This document shows positions 9,539 through 18,056 of a stretch of DNA of 37,931 nt, one piece after another. This DNA comes from a virus: IMG/VR virus record IMGVR_UViG_3300024356_000335, positions 1 through 37,931 of that record. The stretch is one strand, 5' to 3'. How positions within the stretch are numbered: position 1 is the stretch's first letter; every line of letters starts with the position of its first letter. Below the pieces are notes generated by a model. It did not search any database. It saw only the letters and a list, made by a program, of their open reading frames with translations, and had not been told where the DNA came from. Both the position numbers and the translations under genes were made by a program.

Positions 9539-9637
9539 ATGAGATGGCTTATTAATTTATATTATAGAATTAGATTAGAAATAAAGTACAGACGCAGACT
9601 TAAGGAAATAAGGAAGCGAGATCCTTTTATCTATTAA
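9539..9637 (+). CDS. 32-residue basic mini-protein
   Basis: A short frame starts at an ATG one base after the previous stop and ends two bases before the start of the next gene, so it fills the gap between two genes exactly. The product has 32 residues, begins MRWLINLYYRIRLE, is strongly basic with an Arg/Lys-rich amphipathic middle (KYRRRLKEIRKR), and ends in KRDPFIY. No signal peptide or cysteine is present. From memory, mini-proteins with a similar basic stretch and DPFIY-type end occur in other marine phages; this was not checked here. The function is unknown. A role as a substrate or adaptor of the neighbouring enzymes is speculation. Confidence 0.62.
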   Translation: MRWLINLYYRIRLEIKYRRRLKEIRKRDPFIY

Positions 9638-9639
9638 TT

Positions 9640-10284
9640 ATGATTTACACTATAGGATGTAGTTTTACATATGGTGCTGAACTCCCTGACAGATCAGACG
9701 CCTGGCCCAGTGTGTTGGGTACTTTGCTTAACAAGGACGTGACTAACCTGGGTAAAGAAGCTACAGGTAATACCCGTATTGTAAAAAGAGCGTTGGATGC
9801 TATATTAGAAAATCCTGAACTTGTAGTGATTAGCTGGACTAATCCTGGCAGGCTAGAACTAGCAGATAACTTTGGGATATATGATGTATGGGGCGGAAGA
9901 ATTATAAATTGGAACAATGATGAGAGCCTCAAGCATAGAGCAGAGATGGTTAAATATACTGTACTCAATGATCAACCAGAGTACTATTATACTGCCTGGT
10001 TAAGGCAAATAATTTTAGTACAAAGTATTTGTAAATTAAAAAAAGTCCCCTGTGTAATGTTTATAAGTCATTATGCCAATAAAATGCACAGACAGTTTTC
10101 TAATAATCATAAAAAATTGGTAGAAAATATAGATTTGTCTATGTTTGTAGATCAAACAATGTTAGAAAGCACAGATGAATGGACAAGAGATATTACTAAA
10201 ATGCCTCGAGGACATCCTAGTCCTCAAGGACATAAATTAATAGCAGACAAAGTATATGAACATATTAGGCGTTTCAGCTGGTGA
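9640..10284 (+). CDS. SGNH/GDSL-type hydrolase-like protein
   Basis: The 214-residue protein opens with IGCSFTYGAELP, which matches SGNH block I with Ser8 as candidate nucleophile. It continues with a GKEATGNTRI segment supplying the block Asn, and ends with GHPSPQGHKLIADKVYEH, where His192 or His198 would be catalytic. The SGNH superfamily includes esterases, lipases and carbohydrate acetyl-hydrolases. Within this operon, de-acylation of a glycan or modified metabolite is plausible but inferred. No signal peptide is seen, so it is probably cytoplasmic. Its 3' end overlaps the carbamoyltransferase gene by 29 bases. Confidence 0.85.
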   Translation: MIYTIGCSFTYGAELPDRSDAWPSVLGTLLNKDVTNLGKEATGNTRIVKRALDAILENPELVVISWTNPGRLELADNFGIYDVWGGRIINWNNDESLKHRAEMVKYTVLNDQPEYYYTAWLRQIILVQSICKLKKVPCVMFISHYANKMHRQFSNNHKKLVENIDLSMFVDQTMLESTDEWTRDITKMPRGHPSPQGHKLIADKVYEHIRRFSW

Positions 10285-11734
10285 TCACGACGCAGCTCTT
10301 AGTGTAGTTAGCCCCCAGGGCGAAATTCTATTTGCTGGGCATAGTGAACGTTATAGTAAAATTAAAAATGACTCTAATATTCACAAGTCACTAGTAAGTG
10401 ACGCATTTGCCTATCCTATAAGTACAATTGCATTTTACGAACGACCTTGGTTAAAACAAATTAGACGCTTGTATGCAGGACAAAGCTTTGAATTTGATAA
10501 ATTCTCTACTAGACAAATATTAAAGAAACAGATACCTCTAAAGTTAGATAACTATAAAATTAAAACTTATGGCCATCATTTAAGTCACGCGGCTGCAGGA
10601 TTCCAAACAAGTAATTTTGATAATGCAACTGTGGTTGTAATAGATGCCATTGGAGAATTTGATACTATTTCTATTTGGAGTGCTTATTATAAAGATAAAA
10701 AAGCCAAATATAAAAAGCTTTGGTCTAAAAAGTACCCACACAGTATAGGATTATTTTATAGTGCGATGACAAACAGTGTAGGTCTTAAACCTAACGAAGA
10801 AGAGTATATCTTGATGGGAATGAGCGCCTATGCTCGCACAAACAATTATAGTATCCTGGAACATAAATTAGTTCAGGATATTGGGGAATGCTCTTTTAAA
10901 CAAAACTTACACATAGGGTTGCCCTATGAACACTTAGATTTAGCTTCTAATGAAGAAGTAGCAGCTTGCACCCAAAAAGTTACAGAACGGTTATTAGCTA
11001 AGGTCTGGCAAAAAGCCAAAAAAATTGGGAATAGTAAAAATTTAGTCTATATGGGTGGCGTTGCTCTTAATTGTCTGGCAAATAAAAACCTAGGAGAATA
11101 TTTTGATAATATCTGGATTATGCCTAATCCCGGAGATGCTGGTAGCAGTTTGGGCGCAGCAGCGTTAGCCTATGGCCAACGTATTGACTGGCATAATGCT
11201 TTTCTTGGACATAATATACCTGGAGCATACCCAGTTAACTCTATTATTGATGCTTTATTGGTTGATGGCATCGTGGGTGTTGCAAGCGGTCGCGCAGAAT
11301 TTGGGCCACGGGCATTAGGTAATAGGAGTTTATTGGCAGATCCTCGAGGACTAGATATAAAGGATCGTGTAAATGAAATTAAACGTAGACAAAAATTCAG
11401 ACCCTTTGCACCAGTAATACTAGAAGAATTAGTTGACGAATATTTTGATATGCCTAGTGGTTGGAAATCTAGTCCCTATATGCAGGTGGTAGCTAAATGT
11501 AAATTTCCCAATCACTTTCCTGCCATAACACATTACGACGGCACAAGCAGAGTACAAACAGTAAATAAACAATCTGGTGGTGGTATAAGACAATTACTTG
11601 AACAGTGGTACAACATAACTAATTGTCCTATGCTATTAAATACCAGTCTTAATGTACGTGGTGAACCTATGGTAAATGATAGGCAAGATGCGATTAGATT
11701 TCAACAGATATATGGTATTAAGGTGTTTAGTTAG
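10256..11734 (+). CDS. Carbamoyltransferase, NodU/CmcH/TobZ family
   Basis: The protein transfers a carbamoyl group from carbamoyl phosphate, through carbamoyl-AMP, to a hydroxyl on a small molecule or sugar. Evidence: an N-terminal ASKHA/Kae1-like start (ILGVSAGDHDAAL), HHLSHA at 107-112, MGGVALNC at 266-273, NPGDAGSSLGAA at 291-302, the conserved GRAEFGPRALGNRSLLADPR at 345-364, FRPFAPVI at 381-388 and LNTSLNVRGEPMV at 461-473. At 492 residues it is shorter than many bacterial relatives (about 570), but all core motifs are present. The acceptor is unknown; the neighbouring glycosyltransferase-like and SGNH genes point to a glycan or modified nucleotide (inference). Confidence 0.94.
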   Translation: MNILGVSAGDHDAALSVVSPQGEILFAGHSERYSKIKNDSNIHKSLVSDAFAYPISTIAFYERPWLKQIRRLYAGQSFEFDKFSTRQILKKQIPLKLDNYKIKTYGHHLSHAAAGFQTSNFDNATVVVIDAIGEFDTISIWSAYYKDKKAKYKKLWSKKYPHSIGLFYSAMTNSVGLKPNEEEYILMGMSAYARTNNYSILEHKLVQDIGECSFKQNLHIGLPYEHLDLASNEEVAACTQKVTERLLAKVWQKAKKIGNSKNLVYMGGVALNCLANKNLGEYFDNIWIMPNPGDAGSSLGAAALAYGQRIDWHNAFLGHNIPGAYPVNSIIDALLVDGIVGVASGRAEFGPRALGNRSLLADPRGLDIKDRVNEIKRRQKFRPFAPVILEELVDEYFDMPSGWKSSPYMQVVAKCKFPNHFPAITHYDGTSRVQTVNKQSGGGIRQLLEQWYNITNCPMLLNTSLNVRGEPMVNDRQDAIRFQQIYGIKVFS

Positions 11735-11767
11735 TTTTATTAATTTTTTATAGGGCGGTGCTATACT

Positions 11768-11989
11768 ATGAGTGAAAATGACGGCAGTCCAGATTTGGAT
11801 TCTTTACGTAAAAAGTTTAAACCTAAAAAACCTAAAATGGCAGTACCTACAGAATTTTTAGACAATGCTAAAAGCTATGAGGACAAACAAGCATTAATGC
11901 AAATATTGGCTGATAAAGAAAAAAATAAAATGATTTTATTAGTCAAGGCTATGCTCAAGGATGCGGTAGCCAATAGAGACAAAAAATGA
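11768..11989 (+). CDS. Small lysine-rich hypothetical protein
   Basis: The 73-residue, highly charged protein contains FKPKKPKMAVPTEFLDNAKSY near the N-terminus, then a predicted helix ending KAMLKDAVANRDKK. No cysteines, signal or membrane segment are seen. A short gap of 33 bases upstream carries a purine-rich AGGGCGG about 10 bases before the ATG, a possible ribosome binding site. The stop overlaps the next start as ATGA. The family is not recognised; a scaffold, substrate or nucleic-acid-binding role is possible but unsupported. Confidence 0.72.
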   Translation: MSENDGSPDLDSLRKKFKPKKPKMAVPTEFLDNAKSYEDKQALMQILADKEKNKMILLVKAMLKDAVANRDKK

Positions 11990-13095
11990 AAAAAACAATA
12001 GTTTTACTTGATTGGGAACAAGAGGATAAATGGTTTTCCCGTAGAACAGTGGACGATCCGTTTAGCTCAGCATATTTTGGATTAAATATTCCTGCCTATT
12101 TTAAAACATTTTTTAATCTCGAACTTTATCAAAAAGATAAAACTTATAATAAACAACAACACGTCTTTGTGCTTTGTGATATTTACCATAAAAACAATTT
12201 TATACAAAATTCAAAGTTATACGAACATTTACGAGATCAAGGTTTTAAAGTTATTCTATTACACTTTGTTGAATATTTTCCAGAACATCATCCAGATGTT
12301 TACTGTACATTTCCAATATTTTATATAGATAATTGGTTCTGGTTTAACGAAGTTCTTAGACATATGAATGGTTGGGCTAGTTTTAAAGATAATAAACGTT
12401 TAATTTTATGTCCTGTGCAGTATCCAAGAGTTTCCAATAGGAATAAGCTAGCACTTATGCCTGTGGGGAAATTACGAAGACATAGAGTAGATCTTCTTTC
12501 TAAAATAAATCCTCTTTTAAAAAATATGGTCTGGAGTTGCAAATCTCAAAATATTCTTCTTCCTAGAAATAAAGATTTTGAACATCAATATAACTCTTGG
12601 GAATACGAACATCTTGGGATCATAAACGATAGGTATTTTAATCCTGATTGGTACAACGATACTTATTTTAGTCTTGTTTCAGAAACTTGTGTTACTAGGC
12701 AGATTTTTAAATATAACAAGAACAGAGAAGATGCTCCTCCGTTTATAACAGAGAAAACCTATAAACCCATAATGTACAGGCATCCTTTTCTTATACAAGG
12801 ACAACCAGGAATTCTAAAGCATTTACGAACTCTAGGTTTTGAAACTTTTGAAAATTTATTTGACGAAAGTTATGACACTATCGATGACAACGACTTAAGA
12901 CTAGATAAGATAGTAGATAATGCACAAAGTCTGTCAAAACACTTATACAGTAAAAAAACTAAAAGTATATACACTTACGATAAATTAACTGAAGAAAAAA
13001 TAACACATAATTGGAATCATTTTTTTAATGGTCAACTAGTTGAACAACGTATCTATCAAGACATTGTATTACCTTTTCTAGAAATGTGTGAATAA
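11986..13095 (+). CDS. Glycosyltransferase-like protein, copy 1
   Basis: The 369-residue protein begins MKKTIVLLDWEQEDKWF. Its most conserved part is TEKTYKPIMYRHPFLIQG at about 255-272, followed by GFETFENLFDESYD. The TEKxxKPI pattern with a following hydrophobic strand resembles the C-terminal donor-binding part of GT10 (fucosyltransferase-like) enzymes, where (S/T)EK is typical. This is a motif-level resemblance only. INDRYFNPDWYNDTYFSLVSET lies just before it in two parts. The gene is a tandem paralogue of the next one and starts in an ATGA overlap. Expected role: adding a sugar to a surface or phage glycan (inference). Confidence 0.7.
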   Translation: MKKTIVLLDWEQEDKWFSRRTVDDPFSSAYFGLNIPAYFKTFFNLELYQKDKTYNKQQHVFVLCDIYHKNNFIQNSKLYEHLRDQGFKVILLHFVEYFPEHHPDVYCTFPIFYIDNWFWFNEVLRHMNGWASFKDNKRLILCPVQYPRVSNRNKLALMPVGKLRRHRVDLLSKINPLLKNMVWSCKSQNILLPRNKDFEHQYNSWEYEHLGIINDRYFNPDWYNDTYFSLVSETCVTRQIFKYNKNREDAPPFITEKTYKPIMYRHPFLIQGQPGILKHLRTLGFETFENLFDESYDTIDDNDLRLDKIVDNAQSLSKHLYSKKTKSIYTYDKLTEEKITHNWNHFFNGQLVEQRIYQDIVLPFLEMCE

Positions 13096-14218
13096 AAATT
13101 TAAACGTGTCTAAAAAAACATTAGTGCTAATGGATTTTAACTACGAAGATGCAATATCGTGGTACACTTCAGATAACTTAAAATTTAAATATTTTGGATT
13201 ATGTTTTAATAATTTTTTTGAAAAATACTTTGACTTTGAATTATACGACAACCAAAAAATATACAATAAAGATTGTATTTTTGTAATTCTTGATATCTAC
13301 AACAAGAAAAAGTTCTCTGAAAGATACCCAACGTATATAAAACTACACGAACAAGGATATAAAATAATTTTGTGGATGCTTTCAGAATTTCCTGGGCATC
13401 AGTTTCATAAATTTTTTAACCCACGGGATTTTCCTATACCAGTGTTTTATGTACCCCATTGGTTTTGGTTTCAGGAGCTGGGATCTGCAATTAATCATTT
13501 GGCTTCAACACCAGAAAGAATTATTTTAAGACCACACCAATACCCAAAAAATAAAACTTGTAAGTTTTTAGCTTTGGTACCAATGAATAAACACAGGGTG
13601 CATAGAGATAAACTGTTTGACAAACTTAGTAGTTTTAAAAATGACATACTCCTAAGCTATGTTTCTCGAGGAATAACACTACCAAGAGATATAACTTACG
13701 AGAACGATATTAATCCCTATTACATTAAGATATTTGACCCACAGATAGATCCTGGTGTGGATATAATTAACGATAGATATTTTAACCCTGAATGGTACGA
13801 TGACACTTACTTTAGCCTAGTAGTGGAAACCTGGATAGAAAAATACCAATATCCAGTTTTTTTAACAGAAAAAACCTGGAAGCCTATTATGTATAAACAT
13901 CCTTTTATGATCTGGGGGCAACAGGGTTCACTAGCTTATCTTAAAGAATTAGGTTTCGAAACTTATGAAAATTTATTTGATGAGAGTTATGATTTAGAGG
14001 AAAATTCAAATAAAAGACTACAGGCTATTATTACAAACGTAAGGAATTTACGTAATCAAAGATCTAGATTAAATATAAGTCAAAAGCGTAACTACGATAA
14101 AATAACTCAAGAAAAAATAGAACATAACTATAATTTGTTCTTTAATAGTGACACATTGACTGAAAGGTTGTATACTGACATAGTTATACCAATGTACGAA
14201 TTTTCAGAGTCAAATTGA
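13088..14218 (+). CDS. Glycosyltransferase-like protein, copy 2
   Basis: The 376-residue paralogue of the preceding gene shares the same layout: an N-terminal KTLVLMDFNYED strand, HWFWFQELGSAINHLAS in the middle, INDRYFNPEWYDDTYFSLV, then TEKTWKPIMYKHPFMIWGQ at about 260-278 and GFETYENLFDESYD. The chosen start is GTG at 13088, overlapping the previous stop; a second GTG at 13106 is possible. Differences outside the core suggest the two copies have diverged for different acceptors or donors. GT10-like assignment rests on the TEK motif and is tentative. Confidence 0.7.
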   Translation: MNKNLNVSKKTLVLMDFNYEDAISWYTSDNLKFKYFGLCFNNFFEKYFDFELYDNQKIYNKDCIFVILDIYNKKKFSERYPTYIKLHEQGYKIILWMLSEFPGHQFHKFFNPRDFPIPVFYVPHWFWFQELGSAINHLASTPERIILRPHQYPKNKTCKFLALVPMNKHRVHRDKLFDKLSSFKNDILLSYVSRGITLPRDITYENDINPYYIKIFDPQIDPGVDIINDRYFNPEWYDDTYFSLVVETWIEKYQYPVFLTEKTWKPIMYKHPFMIWGQQGSLAYLKELGFETYENLFDESYDLEENSNKRLQAIITNVRNLRNQRSRLNISQKRNYDKITQEKIEHNYNLFFNSDTLTERLYTDIVIPMYEFSESN

Positions 14219-14229
14219 AGGAAAAATCA

Positions 14230-14745
14230 ATGAAAGATAAGTTCAAACGTGCTTATATGGCCACAGCTAAAACATTTGCAGATTTAAGCACTGCTAAAAG
14301 ATTACAGGTGGGTGCCATAGTGGTCAAGGATGATAGAATTATAAGCATAGGATACAATGGTATGCCTGCTGGCTGGGATAACACCTGTGAAGTCAGGGAA
14401 TGGATGAATCCCGAAGCTGGTGGCTGGCTTGACCCGGATGAGATTAATACACAGTGGCCCTACGAGGAATTTACAGAAGGTCAGTCTGTGGGCAGATATA
14501 AATTAGTAACTAAACCCGAAGTGTTACACGCAGAAAGCAATGCAATATCAAAGTTAGCAAGATCCAGTGAAAGCGGCGAGGGTGCAGCTATTTTTATCAC
14601 GCATAGTCCCTGTATGGATTGTGCGAAATTAATCTACCAATCAGGTATAACGTCAGTGTTTTATGGGTCTAGTTATCGAGATGACTCGGGAATACGTTTT
14701 TTACAATCAAGTGGTATAAAAGTAGAACAAATACAGGATGTTTGA
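14230..14745 (+). CDS. Deoxycytidylate deaminase
   Basis: The enzyme deaminates dCMP to dUMP, feeding thymidylate synthase (encoded at 19254-20168). The 171-residue protein has the zinc-binding HAE at 100-102 with the catalytic Glu, and PCMDC at 127-131. QVGAIVVKDDRIISIGYNGMP is typical of ComEB/T4 Cd-type deaminases. An upstream TTG at 14215 extends the frame, but the ATG at 14230 has an AAGGAAAA ribosome binding site at ideal distance, so I use that. Unlike the other nucleotide genes it sits on the + strand inside the modification operon. Confidence 0.95.
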   Translation: MKDKFKRAYMATAKTFADLSTAKRLQVGAIVVKDDRIISIGYNGMPAGWDNTCEVREWMNPEAGGWLDPDEINTQWPYEEFTEGQSVGRYKLVTKPEVLHAESNAISKLARSSESGEGAAIFITHSPCMDCAKLIYQSGITSVFYGSSYRDDSGIRFLQSSGIKVEQIQDV

Positions 14746-16933
14746 TGTTTTTTATAAAAATAAACCCACTGGTTTATTTGCCTTTGAACAACCAGCGGAT
14801 AGTTTAGTACAGGCCGCTGCTCTCTCTAGAACAGAATTTTTCTGGTTCCTAGATGGGCATAATGATTATTCGGGCTTTAATTTTTACTGGCAGTGTCCTC
14901 CCTGGGAACAAGATCAGGTTCACGTTTTTGCAAGTCAGCATCAACGTAATAGTGGAACTTATTTTGCTAGAAAACATACTGCAAAATTATTGCAATATAA
15001 TTTTAGAACCGAACAACGAGTTCACAGACCAGCCAATTTAGAACTTTGGTCTATACCCAACTACATTGATATTACAAATTTCGATTTCAGCTGGCATCCA
15101 GACTTCACTGAGCCAGACTATGAATATCATTTTCCTACACAATGGCAATCAGCAGGTGGACCTGTTTATCTAGGCACTCAGGGTATTAAACTTGTAAATT
15201 CACAAACAGCACAGTCATTACCAGACAAATCACGGTGGCTAATACCTGATAATATTGATCAGACTAGTTTTGACTTTAGTTGGCATCCTGACCCACGTGA
15301 TCCTGCCTATGAATATCATTTTGGTACACAATGGCAGACAACTGGTGGTCCTGTGTATCAGGGACACAAGGGAGTTAAGATTGTCTATAGTCCCACAGCC
15401 ACGGCCCTTGAAGATAAATCTCGCTGGATTATACCAGACAATGCTGATATTACTGATTTTGATTTCAGCTGGCATCCTCCTAGATTTGAACCAGATTATG
15501 AATATAGATTTCCCACACAATGGCAACGTGAGGGTGGTCCCATATACAAAGGTACAGCTGGTGTAAAATTTGTAGCAGGGCAGCGCATACGAACTAACGC
15601 CACACAGATTTTTTATATGGATTTTCTAAATAAAGAAAGTCCAAAACAATTAGAATGCTTAAAGAAAAAATTTCCTGACATCAAGAGTACACGCTATGTT
15701 GATACACATTTAAATGTGTTCAAACGTATAGTAAACTTAGCAGAAACAGAGTTTGTCTGGGTCATTAGTAGTATATGTGATTATAGTAAGTTTGATTTTA
15801 CTTGGCACCCAGACTCTAGTCAGCGAGAAATGATACATTGTTTCCCTACAGGAACACTGAAACGTGGTGATACTTTTTACATACACGTTCCTAGCTTTAA
15901 ACAACAAATGTACGATCTAGAACTTCTAGATTGGTTTAATATCATTAACTATTGTGATGATCAATCTGTAACAAGATTCCCACAGGATACAGTTAATTAT
16001 GATGGTGATAATCTAATAGATGTAGTTAAGGAACATCAATGGACTACTCCCTATGCGTTGTTTACTAATAAATCACACGTTGCAATTATTAATAATAACT
16101 GTCTATGGTCACATAAAGATAGAGAGGTTGTAAGTATTTGTTCAAGCAATAGTGTATGTTTTGTACCACGAGAAGCTAAAAGTCATATCAAGGAACAGAT
16201 CTACGACTATCCCTATATAAACAAATTAACTAATATAGTTACACTAGACACACCCTTGGATATTATCTATATTAGCAATGGGGAGCCTGATGCTGAATAT
16301 TGGTATGAACACCTAGTAAAGCTGGCTAGTAAAAAAGTAAAACGAGTACAAAATGTAAATGGTAGAACTGCCGCCTATCAAGCTGCGGCTAAACTTAGTA
16401 GTACTCCCTGGTTTTTTGCAGTATTTGCCAAGCTAGAAGTAGATTCGGAATTTAATTTTTACTGGCAACCTGATTATTTCCAACAGCCCAAACACTATAT
16501 CTTTAATAGTAAAAACATATTAAACGGACTAGAATATGGACATCAAGGACTAATAGCCTATAATAAAAACCTTGTATTAGAAAATAATCAGCCGGGGCTA
16601 GACTTTACGCTAAGTCAGGCACACGAGAGTGTACCCATACTATCAGGAGTGGCTCATTTTAATCAGAACCCCTGGATGACTTGGCGTACTGCTTTTCGCG
16701 AAGTCCTTAAATTAAAACATTTTAATAGTTTAGTGGAAACAGTCGAGACGACTCATAGACTTAAAGTCTGGACCACAAGAGCGCAGGGAGAAAATTCAGA
16801 GTGGTGTCTACGAGGCGCACAGGACGCTATAGACTATTACAATCGAGTTGAGGGTGATTACGAAAAGATAAAACTTAGTTTTGACTGGGCGTGGTTGGCG
16901 GATTATGCTAGTCTCTTGAAGCACCATTTTTAA
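14738..16933 (+). CDS. 731-residue repeat protein, possibly glycosyltransferase-related
   Basis: The protein is built from copies of a module of the form W-x-I-P-D-N...FDFSWHPD...Y-FPTQWQ-GGPVY-G-GVK. Three close copies at residues 104-166, 167-229 and 230-288 have an exact 63-residue period. Looser versions occur near residues 35-80 (FFWFLDGHNDY, FNFYWQ), about 343-385 (FVWVISS, FDFTWHPD) and about 555-600 (WFFAVFAK, FNFYWQPD). The C-terminal part has a LSQAHE...PILSGVAHFNQNPWMTWRTAFREV region that looks like a separate conserved domain. A WxxDxD-like strand per module hints at a GT-A-type nucleotide-sugar fold, but this is inference. It ends the + strand operon and overlaps the convergent DegT gene. 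Confidence 0.8.
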   Translation: MFDVFYKNKPTGLFAFEQPADSLVQAAALSRTEFFWFLDGHNDYSGFNFYWQCPPWEQDQVHVFASQHQRNSGTYFARKHTAKLLQYNFRTEQRVHRPANLELWSIPNYIDITNFDFSWHPDFTEPDYEYHFPTQWQSAGGPVYLGTQGIKLVNSQTAQSLPDKSRWLIPDNIDQTSFDFSWHPDPRDPAYEYHFGTQWQTTGGPVYQGHKGVKIVYSPTATALEDKSRWIIPDNADITDFDFSWHPPRFEPDYEYRFPTQWQREGGPIYKGTAGVKFVAGQRIRTNATQIFYMDFLNKESPKQLECLKKKFPDIKSTRYVDTHLNVFKRIVNLAETEFVWVISSICDYSKFDFTWHPDSSQREMIHCFPTGTLKRGDTFYIHVPSFKQQMYDLELLDWFNIINYCDDQSVTRFPQDTVNYDGDNLIDVVKEHQWTTPYALFTNKSHVAIINNNCLWSHKDREVVSICSSNSVCFVPREAKSHIKEQIYDYPYINKLTNIVTLDTPLDIIYISNGEPDAEYWYEHLVKLASKKVKRVQNVNGRTAAYQAAAKLSSTPWFFAVFAKLEVDSEFNFYWQPDYFQQPKHYIFNSKNILNGLEYGHQGLIAYNKNLVLENNQPGLDFTLSQAHESVPILSGVAHFNQNPWMTWRTAFREVLKLKHFNSLVETVETTHRLKVWTTRAQGENSEWCLRGAQDAIDYYNRVEGDYEKIKLSFDWAWLADYASLLKHHF
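15047..15604 (+). repeat. Three tandem 189-bp coding repeats
   Basis: Three in-frame copies start at bases 15047, 15236 and 15425, giving an exact 189-bp (63-residue) period for the first two; the third is slightly shorter. Each encodes FDFSWHPD-like, Y-FxTQWQ and GGPxY cores. Copies 1 and 3 still share the identical stretch gatttcagctggcatcc at the DNA level, while copy 2 has diverged at synonymous sites. Confidence 0.85.
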
Positions 16934-18056
16934 CTGCTAGTACTATTTTTTCAACTTCCAGATCTGAAAGTTCAGGATATATAGGTAAACTTAGACAGGT
17001 ACGGCTGAATAGTGTGGCGTTACCGTAGTGCGATGATTTAAAATCAGCATAAGAAAACCCTAGAGGATAATCAAATAACGGTGTATCGTAATGAATTTTT
17101 GTTTCGATATTATTTGACGTCAGAAAAGATCTTAAGTTACTTCTGTTATGATCTTTAATAACATATTTGTGCCAGCTGGGCTCACAGTCACGTGTTATCT
17201 CAGGTACTTTAACATATTCTGCAAGTTCCTGTGTATAGTAGTTTGCTATATCAGTTCTACGACGTTGCCATTTAGCAAAATGATTTAGTTTAACTAGCAT
17301 TACGGCAGCATCAAGTTCACTCATTTTACTATTTGTGCCTGTGTTAGAATGATCATCATACTTACCATTGTCGCGCATATCCCTTAACATAGAATATTCC
17401 TTGGCATCATCCGTAAGTATCATACCACCACTGCCATAGTTAGGTAAATTCTTAGTGGGATCAAAACTTAAAATACTTATATCCCCCAACTTACCACTAG
17501 GTATACCTTTATACTTTGCCCCTAGGCTTTGTGCAGCATCTTCTATTATGGGGATTTCATCACCACCAAAAAACTTTACGCTAGTATAAAATTTTTCGTA
17601 GTTAACTGTATTACCAAATATGTTTACATACATTACTGCATCTAATAGGCGTTCGCGTGAGCTAAAGTTAAAAGGCTGATTAAGACTATCAACATTAATT
17701 AGAGCTTCGCTATCAACGTCACAGAACACAGGATTATTATGAGTTTCCAGAACGGAATTAAGTGTAGCTACAAAACTAATACTTGGTATTAATATTTTAT
17801 TACGAACATTTTTAAGTTTATTATTTGCTTCTAGGGCTCGTATAGCAAACATCAAGGCCTGTGTACCCGAGTTAACCGCCACTGCATATTTGCGATTAGT
17901 TAACTGAGCAATAGCCAATTCAAATGCTTCTATCTTGGCGCCATCCAGCACCTTACCGCTAGACAAAACTGTGTCTATTACTTCCAATACCTCTTCTCTA
18001 ATACTTAGATATTGTCTTTTTAGATTTATAAATTGTATTAGATTAGTTTTTTCCAA
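16908..18056 (-). CDS. DegT/DnrJ/EryC1 sugar aminotransferase
   Basis: This PLP-dependent enzyme aminates keto-sugars linked to nucleotides. The 382-residue protein has AVAVNSGTQALMFAI at 58-72, IEDAAQSLGAKY at 171-182 and SFDPTKNLPNYGSGGM at 197-212, where Lys202 is the expected Schiff-base lysine. No ATG exists near the N-terminus. The TTG at 18056 is preceded by AGGAG nine bases upstream, so it is the likely start and overlaps the epimerase gene end by 19 bases. It pairs with the upstream epimerase as a small amino-sugar module. Its 3' end overlaps the convergent + strand gene by 26 bases. Confidence 0.93.
   Translation of the reverse strand: MEKTNLIQFINLKRQYLSIREEVLEVIDTVLSSGKVLDGAKIEAFELAIAQLTNRKYAVAVNSGTQALMFAIRALEANNKLKNVRNKILIPSISFVATLNSVLETHNNPVFCDVDSEALINVDSLNQPFNFSSRERLLDAVMYVNIFGNTVNYEKFYTSVKFFGGDEIPIIEDAAQSLGAKYKGIPSGKLGDISILSFDPTKNLPNYGSGGMILTDDAKEYSMLRDMRDNGKYDDHSNTGTNSKMSELDAAVMLVKLNHFAKWQRRRTDIANYYTQELAEYVKVPEITRDCEPSWHKYVIKDHNRSNLRSFLTSNNIETKIHYDTPLFDYPLGFSYADFKSSHYGNATLFSRTCLSLPIYPELSDLEVEKIVLAVKNGASRD

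Noticed and set aside
10208-10225. Inverted repeat gaggac/gtcctc inside the SGNH gene
   Set aside because: It is only six base pairs within the conserved GHPSPQGH codons, so it is likely a coincidence of coding.
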